Assembly (NCBI RefSeq): GCF_900169145.1
Contig: NZ_FXZD01000006.1
Coordinates: 1-64,000 of the forward strand
Source of the DNA: Brevibacterium antiquum CNRZ 918
GTDB lineage: Bacteria; Actinomycetota; Actinomycetes; Actinomycetales; Brevibacteriaceae
Reading direction: 5' to 3'
DNA length: 64,000 bases
Shown: one piece after another, positions 19,089 through 28,243 of the stretch
Numbering within the stretch: position 1 is the stretch's first letter
Layout of the letters: each line of letters begins with the position of its first letter
The notes under the pieces: model-generated
What the model saw: only the letters and a program-made list of their open reading frames with translations
Databases searched by the model: none
What the model was told of the DNA's origin: nothing
Translations under genes and position numbers: made by a program

Positions 19089-21157
19089 GTGAGCACCCGA
19101 CACCGCCCCGGCCATCCGAGTCCTCGGCCGGGGCGGTCGCCGAGCAGACTGCGAAGGCGGAGCAGGCATCCGCCGAGGTCCTTCGCAAGGTAGACACCTC
19201 GAGTCGTTTCCGCACGAATCTCGGGTGGTGGGCGTGGGTGATCGGCGGCATCTGCATCGCCTTCACCTTGTACCACCTCTACGCAGCGCTGGAGCGTCCA
19301 TTCAACACCTGGATGCACTCGTCCCTGCACCTTGCGGGCGCGACTGCCCTGATCTTCTTCCTCTACCCGGCCAGCAAGAGGCTGCTCGACGCACCAGCCA
19401 GCGGAAACCGGGTTGCGGATGTCCTCATCGGTCGCGGCAAGGGGATCCCCTGGTACGACGTCCTTCTCGGGCTGGCAGCTCTCGCCTGCAATCTCTACGT
19501 GTTCTTCGACTACACGCGCCTGGTGAGCAACTCGGTGCAGATTCTCGGGTACTCAGACCTCGACTTCGTCGTGGCAGTACTCGGCGTGCTTCTCATCCTC
19601 GAAGCCACACGCCGATGCGTCGGTCTGCCGATTGTCATCATCGCCGGCGTCGCCCTTCTCTACGGTCTCTTCGGCAACTATCTCCCGGTGTTCAGACACT
19701 CGGGACAGAGCGTCGAAGATCTCGCCACGAACATGTTCCTGTCGAGCGGCGGTGGCATCTTCGGCACACCGATCCAAGTGTCGGCGAACTTCATCTTCCT
19801 GTTCCTGTTCTTCGCGGTGATGCTCGTCCATACGAACATCGGTCAGTTCTTCAATGATCTCGCTTTCCGACTGACCGGCAGGTTCACCGGCGGCCCGGCG
19901 AAGGCGGCCGTGGTGGCCTCGGGCCTGCAGGGCATGGTCTCGGGCTCATCGGTGGCGAACACGGTCGCCTCGGGGTCGTTCACTATTCCGCTGATGAAGA
20001 GGGCCGGGTTCAAACCCCATTTCGCCGCCGCAACCGAGGCCACGGCCTCGACCGGCGGCCAGCTCATGCCACCGATCATGGGCGCGGCGGCGTTCATCAT
20101 GGCTCAGAACGTGCCCGACCTCGAATACAACGGGCTCATCGTCATCGCGATCATCCCCGCTCTCCTCTATTTCCTCGGAGCATTTCTCTCCATCCACTTC
20201 GAGGCAAAGACGACTGGCATCCTCGGAATGGCGAAGAGCAGCCTGCCCAACGGCATCGACCTGCTCAAGCGCTTGGATCTGCTGCTGCCCCTGGTCGTCA
20301 TCATCCTCACACTGCTCTCCGGCATGTCGCCGATCCGAGCGGCCCTGTTCGGCATCGGCACGGGATTCATCCTCAGCTTCCTGCGCAAGGCCACCAGGCT
20401 TACGCCGCGGGCGTTCGTCGAGCTCCTCATCGGGGGCGCACGAACTGCGCTGCCAGTCATTGCAGCATGCGCGACTGCTGGGATCGTCGCAGGTACAGTC
20501 ACAGTGACCGGCCTCGGCGGGCAGCTGGGCAAGGGACTCGTCGATCTGGCGGGCGGCAACTTCTTCATCGTTCTGTTCATGGTGATGATCGCTTGCCTGG
20601 TCCTCGGAATGGGGCTGCCGACGACAGCGAACTACGTGGTCACGGCCACCATCGCCGCCCCGATCCTGTACAACAACTTCGACGTTCCGCTCATTGCCGC
20701 GCACATGTTCGTATTCTTCTTCGGCATTCTCGCCGATATCACACCTCCTGTCTGTCTGGCAGCCTATGCCGGTGCGGGCATCGCGGGGGCGAACCCGATG
20801 CGCGCAGGAGTCACCGCGCTGCGGATTGCCATCGCGGGCTTCCTCATCCCCTATGTCTTCATCTTGGAGCCGGCGCTTTTGCTGCAGGGAAGCTGGCAGG
20901 ACACGGTGATCGCCCTGATCACGCTGATCGTCGGTATGGTCGGGGTCGCGGCGGGTATGGCGGGCTACTACTTCGGCTCGGCGAACGTCGTCGAACGAGT
21001 GCTGCTTGTCGCCGGCGGCATAGCCTTGGTCTACCCGAGCCTGTGGATCTCGGCGGCGGGCCTGATTGTGCTGATCATCATCGCAATCGAGCAGAAAATG
21101 CGAAAGGCGACCACCTCTGAGCAGATCGCTGCGGGTCTCGCGGAGCAGAAGGACTGA
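19085..21157 (+). CDS. TRAP transporter fused permease (DctQ-DctM)
   Basis: 690-residue membrane protein in which the small and large TRAP permease subunits are joined, as usual for TAXI systems. It uses an ion gradient rather than ATP to import the ligand delivered by the TAXI receptor. A cytoplasmic N-terminus of about 45 residues is followed by about four helices, then the DctM-like part with some twelve to fourteen more. Typical DctM features are the glycine-rich GLQGMVSGSSVANTVASGSFT, TGGQLMPPIMGAAAFIMA, GMGLPTTANYVV and ADITPPVCLAAYAGAGIAG. Start GTG at 19085 overlaps the TAXI stop. The 230 bases after it hold the promoter region of the next gene. Confidence 0.93.
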   Translation: MSEHPTPPRPSESSAGAVAEQTAKAEQASAEVLRKVDTSSRFRTNLGWWAWVIGGICIAFTLYHLYAALERPFNTWMHSSLHLAGATALIFFLYPASKRLLDAPASGNRVADVLIGRGKGIPWYDVLLGLAALACNLYVFFDYTRLVSNSVQILGYSDLDFVVAVLGVLLILEATRRCVGLPIVIIAGVALLYGLFGNYLPVFRHSGQSVEDLATNMFLSSGGGIFGTPIQVSANFIFLFLFFAVMLVHTNIGQFFNDLAFRLTGRFTGGPAKAAVVASGLQGMVSGSSVANTVASGSFTIPLMKRAGFKPHFAAATEATASTGGQLMPPIMGAAAFIMAQNVPDLEYNGLIVIAIIPALLYFLGAFLSIHFEAKTTGILGMAKSSLPNGIDLLKRLDLLLPLVVIILTLLSGMSPIRAALFGIGTGFILSFLRKATRLTPRAFVELLIGGARTALPVIAACATAGIVAGTVTVTGLGGQLGKGLVDLAGGNFFIVLFMVMIACLVLGMGLPTTANYVVTATIAAPILYNNFDVPLIAAHMFVFFFGILADITPPVCLAAYAGAGIAGANPMRAGVTALRIAIAGFLIPYVFILEPALLLQGSWQDTVIALITLIVGMVGVAAGMAGYYFGSANVVERVLLVAGGIALVYPSLWISAAGLIVLIIIAIEQKMRKATTSEQIAAGLAEQKD

Positions 21158-21225
21158 CTCCGAGGCGGATCGCGGTGCTGACGGTTCGTCGTCGGCACCG
21201 CTTGCCGGGGTGAGACTGTGCACTT

Positions 21226-21292
21226 CTCACAGTCAATCATGTGCGACATTGTGAGGTGTTGTGTCATTAACGCCGACGATCAGCCGTAAAGT
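21226..21292 (+). promoter_or_regulatory. promoter/operator region of the peptide importer operon
   Basis: A dyad CTCACA (21226-21231), 18 bases, TGTGAG (21250-21255) lies upstream of a -10-like TAAAGT at 21287-21292. No good -35 is visible at the right distance, which fits an activator-dependent promoter. The dyad could be a repressor or activator site; the protein is unknown. Confidence 0.35.
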
Positions 21293-21387
21293 GAGGCAGG
21301 ACACAATGATTTGTCACAAGGTGCAGTGTGCGCCGGTGATGATCGAGTGCCGCTGAAATCACGGCCACCTCGAAGCGAAGGACAACG

Positions 21388-23214
21388 ATGCTCACGAATC
21401 ACAAGCTGCGCAGACGACTGGGCACGTGCCTTGCCGGCCTTGCGGCAATGGCTCTTGTCGGCACCATGGCGGCCGCACCAGCTCAAGCAGAGACCACAGA
21501 AGCCGCCGAGGATTCTAAGGTGCTGCGGATCGCCACGGACGGTTTCATCGATTCGTTCAACCCGTTCACCTCCTTCTACCTGCTGCCGACGAACTCGTTC
21601 CGGTACATGTACGAAAATCTCGTGAACAACAGCGCCGAAGACGCTCAGCCCACCGAGGGACTCGCCACTGAATGGGACACCGATTCCGAGGGCAAGGTCT
21701 GGACGTACAAGATGCGTCCCGATATGAAGTGGTCCGATGATGAACCACTCACCTCCAAAGACGTCGCCTGGACCTACAACCAGATGATGGAGAAGGACGA
21801 ACTGTCGGTGGCCAACGGAGGACTCGTCGAGAACTTCGACAAGGTCGAGGCGCCCGATGACTCCACACTGGTCATCACGCTGAAGAATCCCCAGTCCAAC
21901 AACCCCGGCCAGGAGATCCCGGTCGTGCCCGAGCATGTCTGGTCGAAGATCGACAAGCCCGGTGAGTTCAAGAACGACGAGAAGTCCGTGGGCTCGGGCC
22001 CGTTCCAGCTCGAGAGCTACGAGGCGAACAAGTCTGTCACTCTCAAGTCCAACCCGAACTTCTGGCGCGGCGAGCCCAAGGTCGATAAGATCCAGTACCG
22101 CTACTACACGAACTCCGATGCTCAGGTGCAGGCCATCCGCTCCGGCGAGGTCGACTTCATCACCGGACTGAGCCCGGAACAGTTCAAGGCCATCGAAGGT
22201 GCCGACAACGTCGAGACCAATGTCGGCAACGGGCGTCGCTTCCAGGGAATCTCCATCAACTCGGGAGTGGCCGATGCCAAGAACAACGAGTTCGGCACCG
22301 GCAACGAGGCGCTGAAGGACAAGAAGGTTCGTCAGGCCATCCGTGCTGGAATCGACATTGACACCCTGCGCGATCAGGTGCTGCAGGATTACGGTCAGCC
22401 GGCCACGAGCTTCATCCCCTCGGTCTACGAGAAGTGGGCACTGCCTGCCGACAACCCAGTGGTCTCCGGCTTCGACGTCGAGAAGGCGAAGAAGCTGCTC
22501 GACGAGGCTGGCTGGAAGGAAGGCTCCGACGGCATTCGCGAGAAGGACGGTGAGAAGCTCGAGCTGCGCTTCCTCACGGATGCCGACGCCACGACCGAAC
22601 AGAACACGGCGAAGTTCCTCAAACCGTGGATGAAAGACATCGGCATCATGCTCAAGAACGAAGCCAGCGATGTCGACACCGTCTCGGAGCGGACCACCAA
22701 GGGCGACTACGACATGTACTTCTCCGGCTGGTCGATCAACCCGGATCCCGATTACCAACTCGGCATCAACACCTGCGACAGCCGTCCAGACGCCGACGGC
22801 AACGGCGGCACCTCGCAGGATGGCTACTGCAGCAAGGACTTCGACAAGCTGTACAAGCAGCAGCACGTCGAACTCGATGAGAAGAAGCGCGTGGACCTCG
22901 TGCATCAGGCTTTGGCCCAGCACTACGAGGACACAGCTTCGATCACGCTGTGGTATCCGAGCCAGCTCGAGGCCTTCCGCTCCGATCGGTTCACCGGCTT
23001 CACCAAACAGCCCACTGACGGCGGCATCATTGCCAACCAGGTCGGCTACTGGGGATACAGCTCGGTCGAACCCGTCAGCGAGGAGGACGCTTCCGGCGAC
23101 GGTGGCGGCTTGGGCGCCGGCGGCTGGATCGGCATCGCTGCCGCAGCCATCGTGGTCATCGGCGGAGGCGGCTTCCTGATCAGCCGTCGCAAGAAATCCG
23201 ACGATCGCGAATAG
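21388..23214 (+). CDS. peptide ABC transporter substrate-binding protein, C-terminally anchored
   Basis: Family 5 (DppA/OppA) binding protein, 608 residues. It has an ordinary signal peptide (cleavage near APAQA-E), not a lipobox. Instead the C-terminus has a G/S linker, one hydrophobic helix (GGWIGIAAAAIVVIGGGGFL) and a basic tail SRRKKSDDRE, so it is held by a C-terminal membrane anchor. Fold markers include LRIATDGFIDSFNPF, SGPFQLESYEAN and YWGYSS. GAAGGA lies upstream of the ATG. It heads an operon with two permeases, a fused double ATPase, an LD-carboxypeptidase and a serine hydrolase, suggesting uptake of peptidoglycan-derived peptides. A strong hairpin separates it from the permeases. 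Confidence 0.92.
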   Translation: MLTNHKLRRRLGTCLAGLAAMALVGTMAAAPAQAETTEAAEDSKVLRIATDGFIDSFNPFTSFYLLPTNSFRYMYENLVNNSAEDAQPTEGLATEWDTDSEGKVWTYKMRPDMKWSDDEPLTSKDVAWTYNQMMEKDELSVANGGLVENFDKVEAPDDSTLVITLKNPQSNNPGQEIPVVPEHVWSKIDKPGEFKNDEKSVGSGPFQLESYEANKSVTLKSNPNFWRGEPKVDKIQYRYYTNSDAQVQAIRSGEVDFITGLSPEQFKAIEGADNVETNVGNGRRFQGISINSGVADAKNNEFGTGNEALKDKKVRQAIRAGIDIDTLRDQVLQDYGQPATSFIPSVYEKWALPADNPVVSGFDVEKAKKLLDEAGWKEGSDGIREKDGEKLELRFLTDADATTEQNTAKFLKPWMKDIGIMLKNEASDVDTVSERTTKGDYDMYFSGWSINPDPDYQLGINTCDSRPDADGNGGTSQDGYCSKDFDKLYKQQHVELDEKKRVDLVHQALAQHYEDTASITLWYPSQLEAFRSDRFTGFTKQPTDGGIIANQVGYWGYSSVEPVSEEDASGDGGGLGAGGWIGIAAAAIVVIGGGGFLISRRKKSDDRE

Positions 23215-23227
23215 CCCCAGCCCCAGA

Positions 23228-23271
23228 ACCATCGTCCCGAGCGTCGTGACCACGGCGCTCGGGACGATGGT
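23228..23271 (+). terminator. stem-loop between binding protein and permease genes
   Basis: Perfect 16-base arms (23228-23243 and 23256-23271) around a 12-base loop, 13 bases after the binding-protein stop. No T run. It likely reduces expression of the downstream genes relative to the binding protein. Confidence 0.75.
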
Positions 23272-23312
23272 CCTGCACCACCTGCTTCCCCAGCGAGACC
23301 AGGAGTTCTCCA

Positions 23313-24386
23313 GTGACAACACCGACACACGATCTCCCCACCCCTGCCGGTGGCCCTGACCCAGGAGGCTCCGGTGGCCAAACCGGTCGCGATATGGACG
23401 AGCCGCCGAAGGGCGGATCCTTCCTCGGTTACCTCCTGCGCAAACTCGGCGGCGCCCTGACCTCGATGGTTCTCGTCATCGTCCTCGGCTTCTTCGCCTT
23501 CCGGATGCTGCCCGGCGACCCCGTTCTCAAGATCGCCAAGGAACGGCCAATGAGCCCGGCACAGATCGCTGAGCTGCGCAGCCAGTACGGTCTCGACAAG
23601 CCGGTGATCGTCCAATTCTGGGACTATCTGGTCGGTATCTTCCGCGGCGACTTCGGCGAGAGCTATGTCTACCGCAAACCCGTTTCCGCGCTCATCGTCG
23701 AATACCTGGGACCCACGCTCCTGCTCACGGCCACCGCGGCCGTCATCGCGATCACGCTGGGCCTGTGGCTGGGCCAGCTCTCGGCCTGGCGCCGCAATTC
23801 GCTCTTCGACAAGATCGCCTCCTCGACCTCGCTCGTGTTCTGGTCGGTGCCCACCTTCTGGCTGGGCCTCATCCTCCTCATGATCTTCGGCGGCACCCTG
23901 CAGTGGCTGCCCACCGGCGGCATGATCACACCCGGGCTGGACCCTTGGTCATTCGCCGGCATCATCGACGTCATCAAGCACCTCATCCTTCCGGTCATCA
24001 CGATGGTTGCTGTCGTCTATGCGCAGTTCCTCATGGTCATGCGCGCCTCGCTGATCGAAGAGATGAGTGAGGACTACCTGACCACAGCCCGAGCCAAGGG
24101 CCTGACCGAGGACGAAGTGCGCAAGAACCACGCGGTGCCCAACGCGCTGCTGCCCACGGTCACCGTCGTGTTCATGCACATCGGTGGGCTCATCGCCGGT
24201 GCCGTCACCGTCGAGGCCGTATTCTCCTGGCCCGGTCTGGGCAAGCTCACATTCGAAGCGATCAGCGGACCCGACCTGCCGCTGCTGCAGGGCACCTTCG
24301 TCGTGTTCTCGGCCATCATCATCGTCATGAACCTGGCGGCGGACATCGTCTACCGCTTTCTGGATCCACGAGTCAGGAGGGCATGA
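23313..24386 (+). CDS. peptide ABC transporter permease, DppB/OppB type
   Basis: First inner-membrane channel subunit of the peptide importer, 357 residues. A long polar N-terminus of about 40 residues (proline and glycine-rich) precedes six predicted helices, beginning with SMVLVIVLGFFAFRMLPGDP, the typical OppB opening with the PGDP motif. The ATPase contact loop is seen in YLTTARAKGLTEDEVRKNHAVPNALLP. Start GTG at 23313 sits 98 bases after the binding-protein gene and beyond the hairpin. Its stop overlaps the start of the next permease gene. Confidence 0.94.
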   Translation: MTTPTHDLPTPAGGPDPGGSGGQTGRDMDEPPKGGSFLGYLLRKLGGALTSMVLVIVLGFFAFRMLPGDPVLKIAKERPMSPAQIAELRSQYGLDKPVIVQFWDYLVGIFRGDFGESYVYRKPVSALIVEYLGPTLLLTATAAVIAITLGLWLGQLSAWRRNSLFDKIASSTSLVFWSVPTFWLGLILLMIFGGTLQWLPTGGMITPGLDPWSFAGIIDVIKHLILPVITMVAVVYAQFLMVMRASLIEEMSEDYLTTARAKGLTEDEVRKNHAVPNALLPTVTVVFMHIGGLIAGAVTVEAVFSWPGLGKLTFEAISGPDLPLLQGTFVVFSAIIIVMNLAADIVYRFLDPRVRRA

Positions 24387-25297
24387 TGAGCGATAGAACT
24401 CCCATCATCGACGGGGCCAAGCTCGTCCGCGAACGCCGACTGAACAATGCCAAGAAGAACTGGTCCCTGTTCCGCTCCGACATTCCTGCGATGGCCGGCG
24501 CGATCGTGCTCGTCTTCTTCATCCTCATCGCGATCTTCGCCCCACTCATCGCACCCGCGTCGATGCTCGACGTGACGAAGCAGCTCGACGTGCCCCGCTA
24601 CGCCCCGCCGAGCCTCGCCCACCCGCTGGGCACCGACGATCTGGGACGCGAACTCTGGATCCGCATCCTCTGGGGAGCCCGGGTGTCCATCCTCGTCGGC
24701 GTCGCCGCCACGGTCATGTCGATGGTCATCGGCACCGTCATGGGTCTCGCAGCCGGACACTTCTCCGGGATCTTCGGTGCGATCGTCATGCGCATCATCG
24801 ACTTCTTCATCGTTCTGCCCTCCCTGCTGCTGGCGATCGTCTTGTCCTCGGTCCTCGAACGCGGAGTCTTCACGATCGTCGTCGCCATCGGGCTGACCTC
24901 GTGGGCATCGACGGCGCGCATCGTGCGCTCCCAGACCTTGAGCGTGGAGTCCCGGCTTTACATCGAAAGGGCGCGCATCCTCGGCGCCGGACATCGCCAC
25001 ATCCTGTTCAAGCACATGCTGCCGGCAGTGATGCCGCTGGTGCTGGCGAACACGACCCTGACGGTCGGCAGTGCGATCATCGCCGAGTCGACCCTGTCCT
25101 TCTTAGGCTTGGGGGATACGAGCAAGGAGTCGTGGGGAACAATTCTGAAGAACTCGATGGACATCTCCGCCGCGACCTCGGGCTACTGGTGGTATGTGCT
25201 CACACCCGGAATCGCGATCCTGCTCGTGGTGCTCGCCTTCACGATGGTCGGACGCGCGTTCGAAGCCATCATCAACCCAGCCCTGAGGAGCCGCTGA
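24383..25297 (+). CDS. peptide ABC transporter permease, DppC/OppC type
   Basis: Second channel subunit, 304 residues, six predicted helices. The N-terminal OppC domain is seen in SDIPAMAGAIVLVFFILIAIFAP, followed by HPLGTDDLGRELWIRILWGARVS, the standard OppC motif. The coupling loop is YIERARILGAGHRHILFKHMLP. ATGs at 24383 and 24386 are both possible; the second has better spacing from GGAGGG. The stop (25295-25297) overlaps the ATG of the fused ATPase gene as TGATG, so the genes are translationally coupled. Confidence 0.94.
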   Translation: MMSDRTPIIDGAKLVRERRLNNAKKNWSLFRSDIPAMAGAIVLVFFILIAIFAPLIAPASMLDVTKQLDVPRYAPPSLAHPLGTDDLGRELWIRILWGARVSILVGVAATVMSMVIGTVMGLAAGHFSGIFGAIVMRIIDFFIVLPSLLLAIVLSSVLERGVFTIVVAIGLTSWASTARIVRSQTLSVESRLYIERARILGAGHRHILFKHMLPAVMPLVLANTTLTVGSAIIAESTLSFLGLGDTSKESWGTILKNSMDISAATSGYWWYVLTPGIAILLVVLAFTMVGRAFEAIINPALRSR

Positions 25298-26952
25298 TGA
25301 CCGACCTCAGCTTTGACAAGGTCTCGATCACCTACCGCTCGGTCTCGGCCCGTGGCGACGTCACCGCCGTCAGCGACATCAGTCTCGACCTGCCCACCGG
25401 CGCCACCCTCGGCATTGCTGGGGAGTCCGGATCGGGCAAGTCCACACTGATCATGTCGGTGCTGCGCCTGCTGCCCAAGTCCGCGCAGATCGACGGGCAG
25501 GTGAGCCTCGGCGGGAAGGACATCAATGATCTCAGCTTCGGCGAGATCCGGGCGGTGCGCTGGGCGCAGGCCTCGATCGTCTTCCAAGGCGCACTGCACT
25601 CGCTCAACCCGGTCCGCGAGGTGGGTGGACAGATCATCGAGGCACTCGTTCACCATGCGAAGAGCACCTGGACGACACCGGCCAAACGACGAGATCGGAT
25701 GTTCGAACTGCTCGAGGAGGTCGACCTCGATAAGAGCAAGGCGGTGGCATATCCGCACGAACTCTCCGGTGGACAGAAGCAGCGGATCATGATCGCCATG
25801 GCCCTGGCCTGTGAACCGGACATCATCGTCGCCGACGAGCCGACCACCGCCCTCGACGTCATCGTGCAGAAGCAGATCCTCGAAGGCCTGGCCAGACTCG
25901 TGGACGAGCGTGGAATCTCCCTGCTGATGATCAGCCACGACCTCGCCGTGCTCTCCGCGGTGTGCGAGAACCTGGCGATCATGCGTTACGGAAAGCTCGT
26001 CGAATACGGTCCCAGCGACCAGGTCTGCCTGGATCCCACTGAGGATTACACGAAGCAGCTGGCCGGTGCTTTCCCGCAGATCGGGGACGCCGAGTCACGC
26101 ATGAATCCGCGAACCCTCAAACCCGCCGAGGTGCGCCGGGCCCAGCCGTACACCAAGACCGACGAGGTGGTCCTCGAGGCCAAGAACCTCAACGTCTCCT
26201 TCGACACTCGGCAGGGGAGGGAGCGGGCCGTGCGTGACGTCGATCTGGCGCTGCACAAGGCGGAGATCCTCGCCGTCGTCGGCCAATCCGGGTCGGGGAA
26301 GACGACACTGGCCAGGTCCCTGCTCGGTCTGCAGGAGGTGGACCCGGGCTCGCAGATGGAGTTTGCCGGCCAGGCGCTGCCGAGAAGGGCGAAGGCGCTG
26401 CGGACCTTCCGTCGACAGGTGCAGATGATCCTCCAGGACCCCTCGGGCTCGCTCAACCCGAAGCGCAGCGTCTACGAGGCAGTGGTCGAGGGGCTGCGCG
26501 TGCAGAACATCACCGACAACGAATATGCCCGTGTCATCGGTGCTCTCGAGGCTGCCGAGCTGACGCCGGCTGCCGACTACCTCGAGTCGATTCCGCAGGA
26601 GCTCTCCGGCGGACAGCGGCAGAGGGTCGTCATCGCCGGAGCGCTCGCCCTCGACCCACAGGTGCTCATCGCCGATGAGCCGGTCGCCTCCCTCGACGCA
26701 TCTGTGCGCGGAGAGATCCTGTCTCTGTTCCTGGCGCTGAAGAAGAACCTGGGCATGAGCGCCCTGATCATCACGCACGACCTCGGCCTGGCCTGGAACA
26801 TCGCCGATACCGTGGCCGTGATGAAGAAGGGTGAGATCGTCGAATACGGCGATGTCGACACCGTGCTGGCGAACCCGCAGCACGCATACACGCAGGAACT
26901 CCTCGCCGCAGTTCCCCGATTGGGAAGTCAGAGCCTGGTCAAGCATGAATAG
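25297..26952 (+). CDS. peptide ABC transporter fused ATPase (DppD-DppF)
   Basis: 551 residues with two complete ABC ATPase domains in one chain, supplying both nucleotide-binding sites of the peptide importer. First domain: Walker A GESGSGKST at 42-50, signature LSGGQKQR near 155, Walker B DIIVADEPTTALD. Second domain: Walker A GQSGSGKTT near 329, signature LSGGQRQR near 435, then VLIADEPVASLDAS. The first domain has a long Q-loop region (IVFQGALHSLNPV), as in oligopeptide ATPases. ATG at 25297 is chosen because it overlaps the permease stop and begins the ABC fold; a longer frame upstream is only a shadow. It overlaps the LD-carboxypeptidase gene start by eight bases. Confidence 0.95.
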   Translation: MTDLSFDKVSITYRSVSARGDVTAVSDISLDLPTGATLGIAGESGSGKSTLIMSVLRLLPKSAQIDGQVSLGGKDINDLSFGEIRAVRWAQASIVFQGALHSLNPVREVGGQIIEALVHHAKSTWTTPAKRRDRMFELLEEVDLDKSKAVAYPHELSGGQKQRIMIAMALACEPDIIVADEPTTALDVIVQKQILEGLARLVDERGISLLMISHDLAVLSAVCENLAIMRYGKLVEYGPSDQVCLDPTEDYTKQLAGAFPQIGDAESRMNPRTLKPAEVRRAQPYTKTDEVVLEAKNLNVSFDTRQGRERAVRDVDLALHKAEILAVVGQSGSGKTTLARSLLGLQEVDPGSQMEFAGQALPRRAKALRTFRRQVQMILQDPSGSLNPKRSVYEAVVEGLRVQNITDNEYARVIGALEAAELTPAADYLESIPQELSGGQRQRVVIAGALALDPQVLIADEPVASLDASVRGEILSLFLALKKNLGMSALIITHDLGLAWNIADTVAVMKKGEIVEYGDVDTVLANPQHAYTQELLAAVPRLGSQSLVKHE

Positions 26953-28150
26953 CCCGTACCTGGCCGCCTCGGCACGCAGCACACCAAGGTCCGCAGGCGT
27001 CAGCCCGTACCTCGACACTGCGCCGTTGCAGGCCGGCGACACCGTCCGCCTCATCGCACCCTCAGGGCCCACAGACGAAGAGTCCCTGCTGCGGGCGATC
27101 GCGCAGCTCGAATCCTGGGGGCTGCGCGTGGTCATCGGGGACAATGTGCGTGCTCATCATCCGCGCGTGAAGTACCTGGCGGGCACCGACGAGCAGCGTA
27201 GAGCCGACCTCGTCGATGCCTGGTGTGACGATTCCGCCGCGGCAGTCATTGCTCTACGCGGCGGATTCGGGGCGATGCGTCTGCTCGACGGAATCGACTT
27301 CGACCTCATGCGCCGGCACGCTCTGCGACCCGACGGGCGGCCCAAGCTGCTTACCGGCTCCTCGGACATCACGGCACTCCACCAGGCCTGGGACCACCAT
27401 CTGTCAGTGGCGACGCTGTTCTGCCCGATGGTCGGCAACGATCCGTTCAAGAACTCCACGGTCGTCCCCGCCGAGGTGGCCGACTGGCTGTTCGAACCCT
27501 GGGGTGGCCGCGAACTCGGGTTCCCCGCGGACGAGAACGCGGCGGGTGAGAACGCGGCGGGTGAGGACCCTGCGGCGGATGAGGATCCCGCGGCGGATGA
27601 GGACCCTGCCGCCGAGAAGTGGAAAGAATGGGCCGAAAGCACGGGGTCGAATCAGACCAAAACTTCCGCAACTACGCAGGTTGGCGTGAGCTCGGCCGCT
27701 CGTCGCCCACTCAGCAGGGCTCGGACGTTGGTTCCGGGCACGGCGAAGGGCCGCCTCGGCGGGGGAAACCTCAGTCTGGTTGCGGCCGGGATGGGAAGTC
27801 CGGAGCTGTCCGGGGTCCGTGAGCTGCGTGAACGCAGCGGACCCTCGATCCTCATGCTCGAGGACGTCGACGAGGAGCTCTACAGGCTCGACAACCTGCT
27901 CGTCCAGCTGGTCCGCGGCGGCTGGTTCGACTCGGCGGACGCGGTGGTGCTGGGGTCCTGGCAGGACTGCGCTGAGATCAACGAGGTCGAGGCACTGTTC
28001 ATGGATTACCTCGGTGAGATGGGCATTCCGATCGTGAGCGAGATGGGCTTCGGGCATGACCCGGATGCGCCGAGCACGCCGCTGGGGGTCGCCGTCACGC
28101 TCGAGGCTCCTGCCCAGGGCAGACCTCGGATGTGGGTGGACGAGGCGTGA
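26945..28150 (+). CDS. S66 LD-carboxypeptidase (LdcA/YkfA/MccF family)
   Basis: Cytosolic serine peptidase. Relatives remove the terminal D-alanine from murein tetrapeptides (LdcA, YkfA) or inactivate microcin C (MccF). The N-terminal lobe has VRLIAPSGP and ALRGGFGAMRLLDGIDF. The serine nucleophile is in TGSSDITALH (about residue 140). The later acid and histidine are in LMLEDVDEELYRLDNLL and GFGHDPDAPSTPLG. A low-complexity D/E/A insert with repeats (27533-27613) and a further S/T-rich stretch lengthen the inter-lobe region, giving 401 residues against a usual 300-350. ATG at 26945 overlaps the ATPase gene. With the peptide importer upstream, a murein-peptide recycling role is likely. Confidence 0.88.
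   Translation: MNSPYLAASARSTPRSAGVSPYLDTAPLQAGDTVRLIAPSGPTDEESLLRAIAQLESWGLRVVIGDNVRAHHPRVKYLAGTDEQRRADLVDAWCDDSAAAVIALRGGFGAMRLLDGIDFDLMRRHALRPDGRPKLLTGSSDITALHQAWDHHLSVATLFCPMVGNDPFKNSTVVPAEVADWLFEPWGGRELGFPADENAAGENAAGEDPAADEDPAADEDPAAEKWKEWAESTGSNQTKTSATTQVGVSSAARRPLSRARTLVPGTAKGRLGGGNLSLVAAGMGSPELSGVRELRERSGPSILMLEDVDEELYRLDNLLVQLVRGGWFDSADAVVLGSWQDCAEINEVEALFMDYLGEMGIPIVSEMGFGHDPDAPSTPLGVAVTLEAPAQGRPRMWVDEA
27533..27613 (+). repeat. in-frame tandem repeats in the LD-carboxypeptidase gene
   Basis: Two 15-base units coding ENAAG (27533-27562) are followed by two full 18-base units and one partial unit coding (D)EDPAAD repeats (27563-27613). All are in frame, giving an acidic, alanine-rich loop between the two lobes of the enzyme. 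Confidence 0.85.
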
Positions 28151-28195
28151 TCTCGGATAATGGCCCGGCCGCAGCTGTGGGTGGACGGGGCGTGA
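28131..28195 (+). repeat. 20-base duplication containing the LD-carboxypeptidase stop
   Basis: The last 20 bases of the gene (28131-28150, ending in TGA) recur at 28176-28195 with one mismatch, 45 bases later and so in the same reading frame. Read-through would add SRIMARPQLWVDGA and stop at the copy's TGA. The copy mirrors the real terminus MWVDEA. Confidence 0.85.
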
Positions 28196-28243
28196 GAGGA
28201 CTGTGATGCTGGAAGACGTCGATGGAGAAGAGGAATTCGCACG

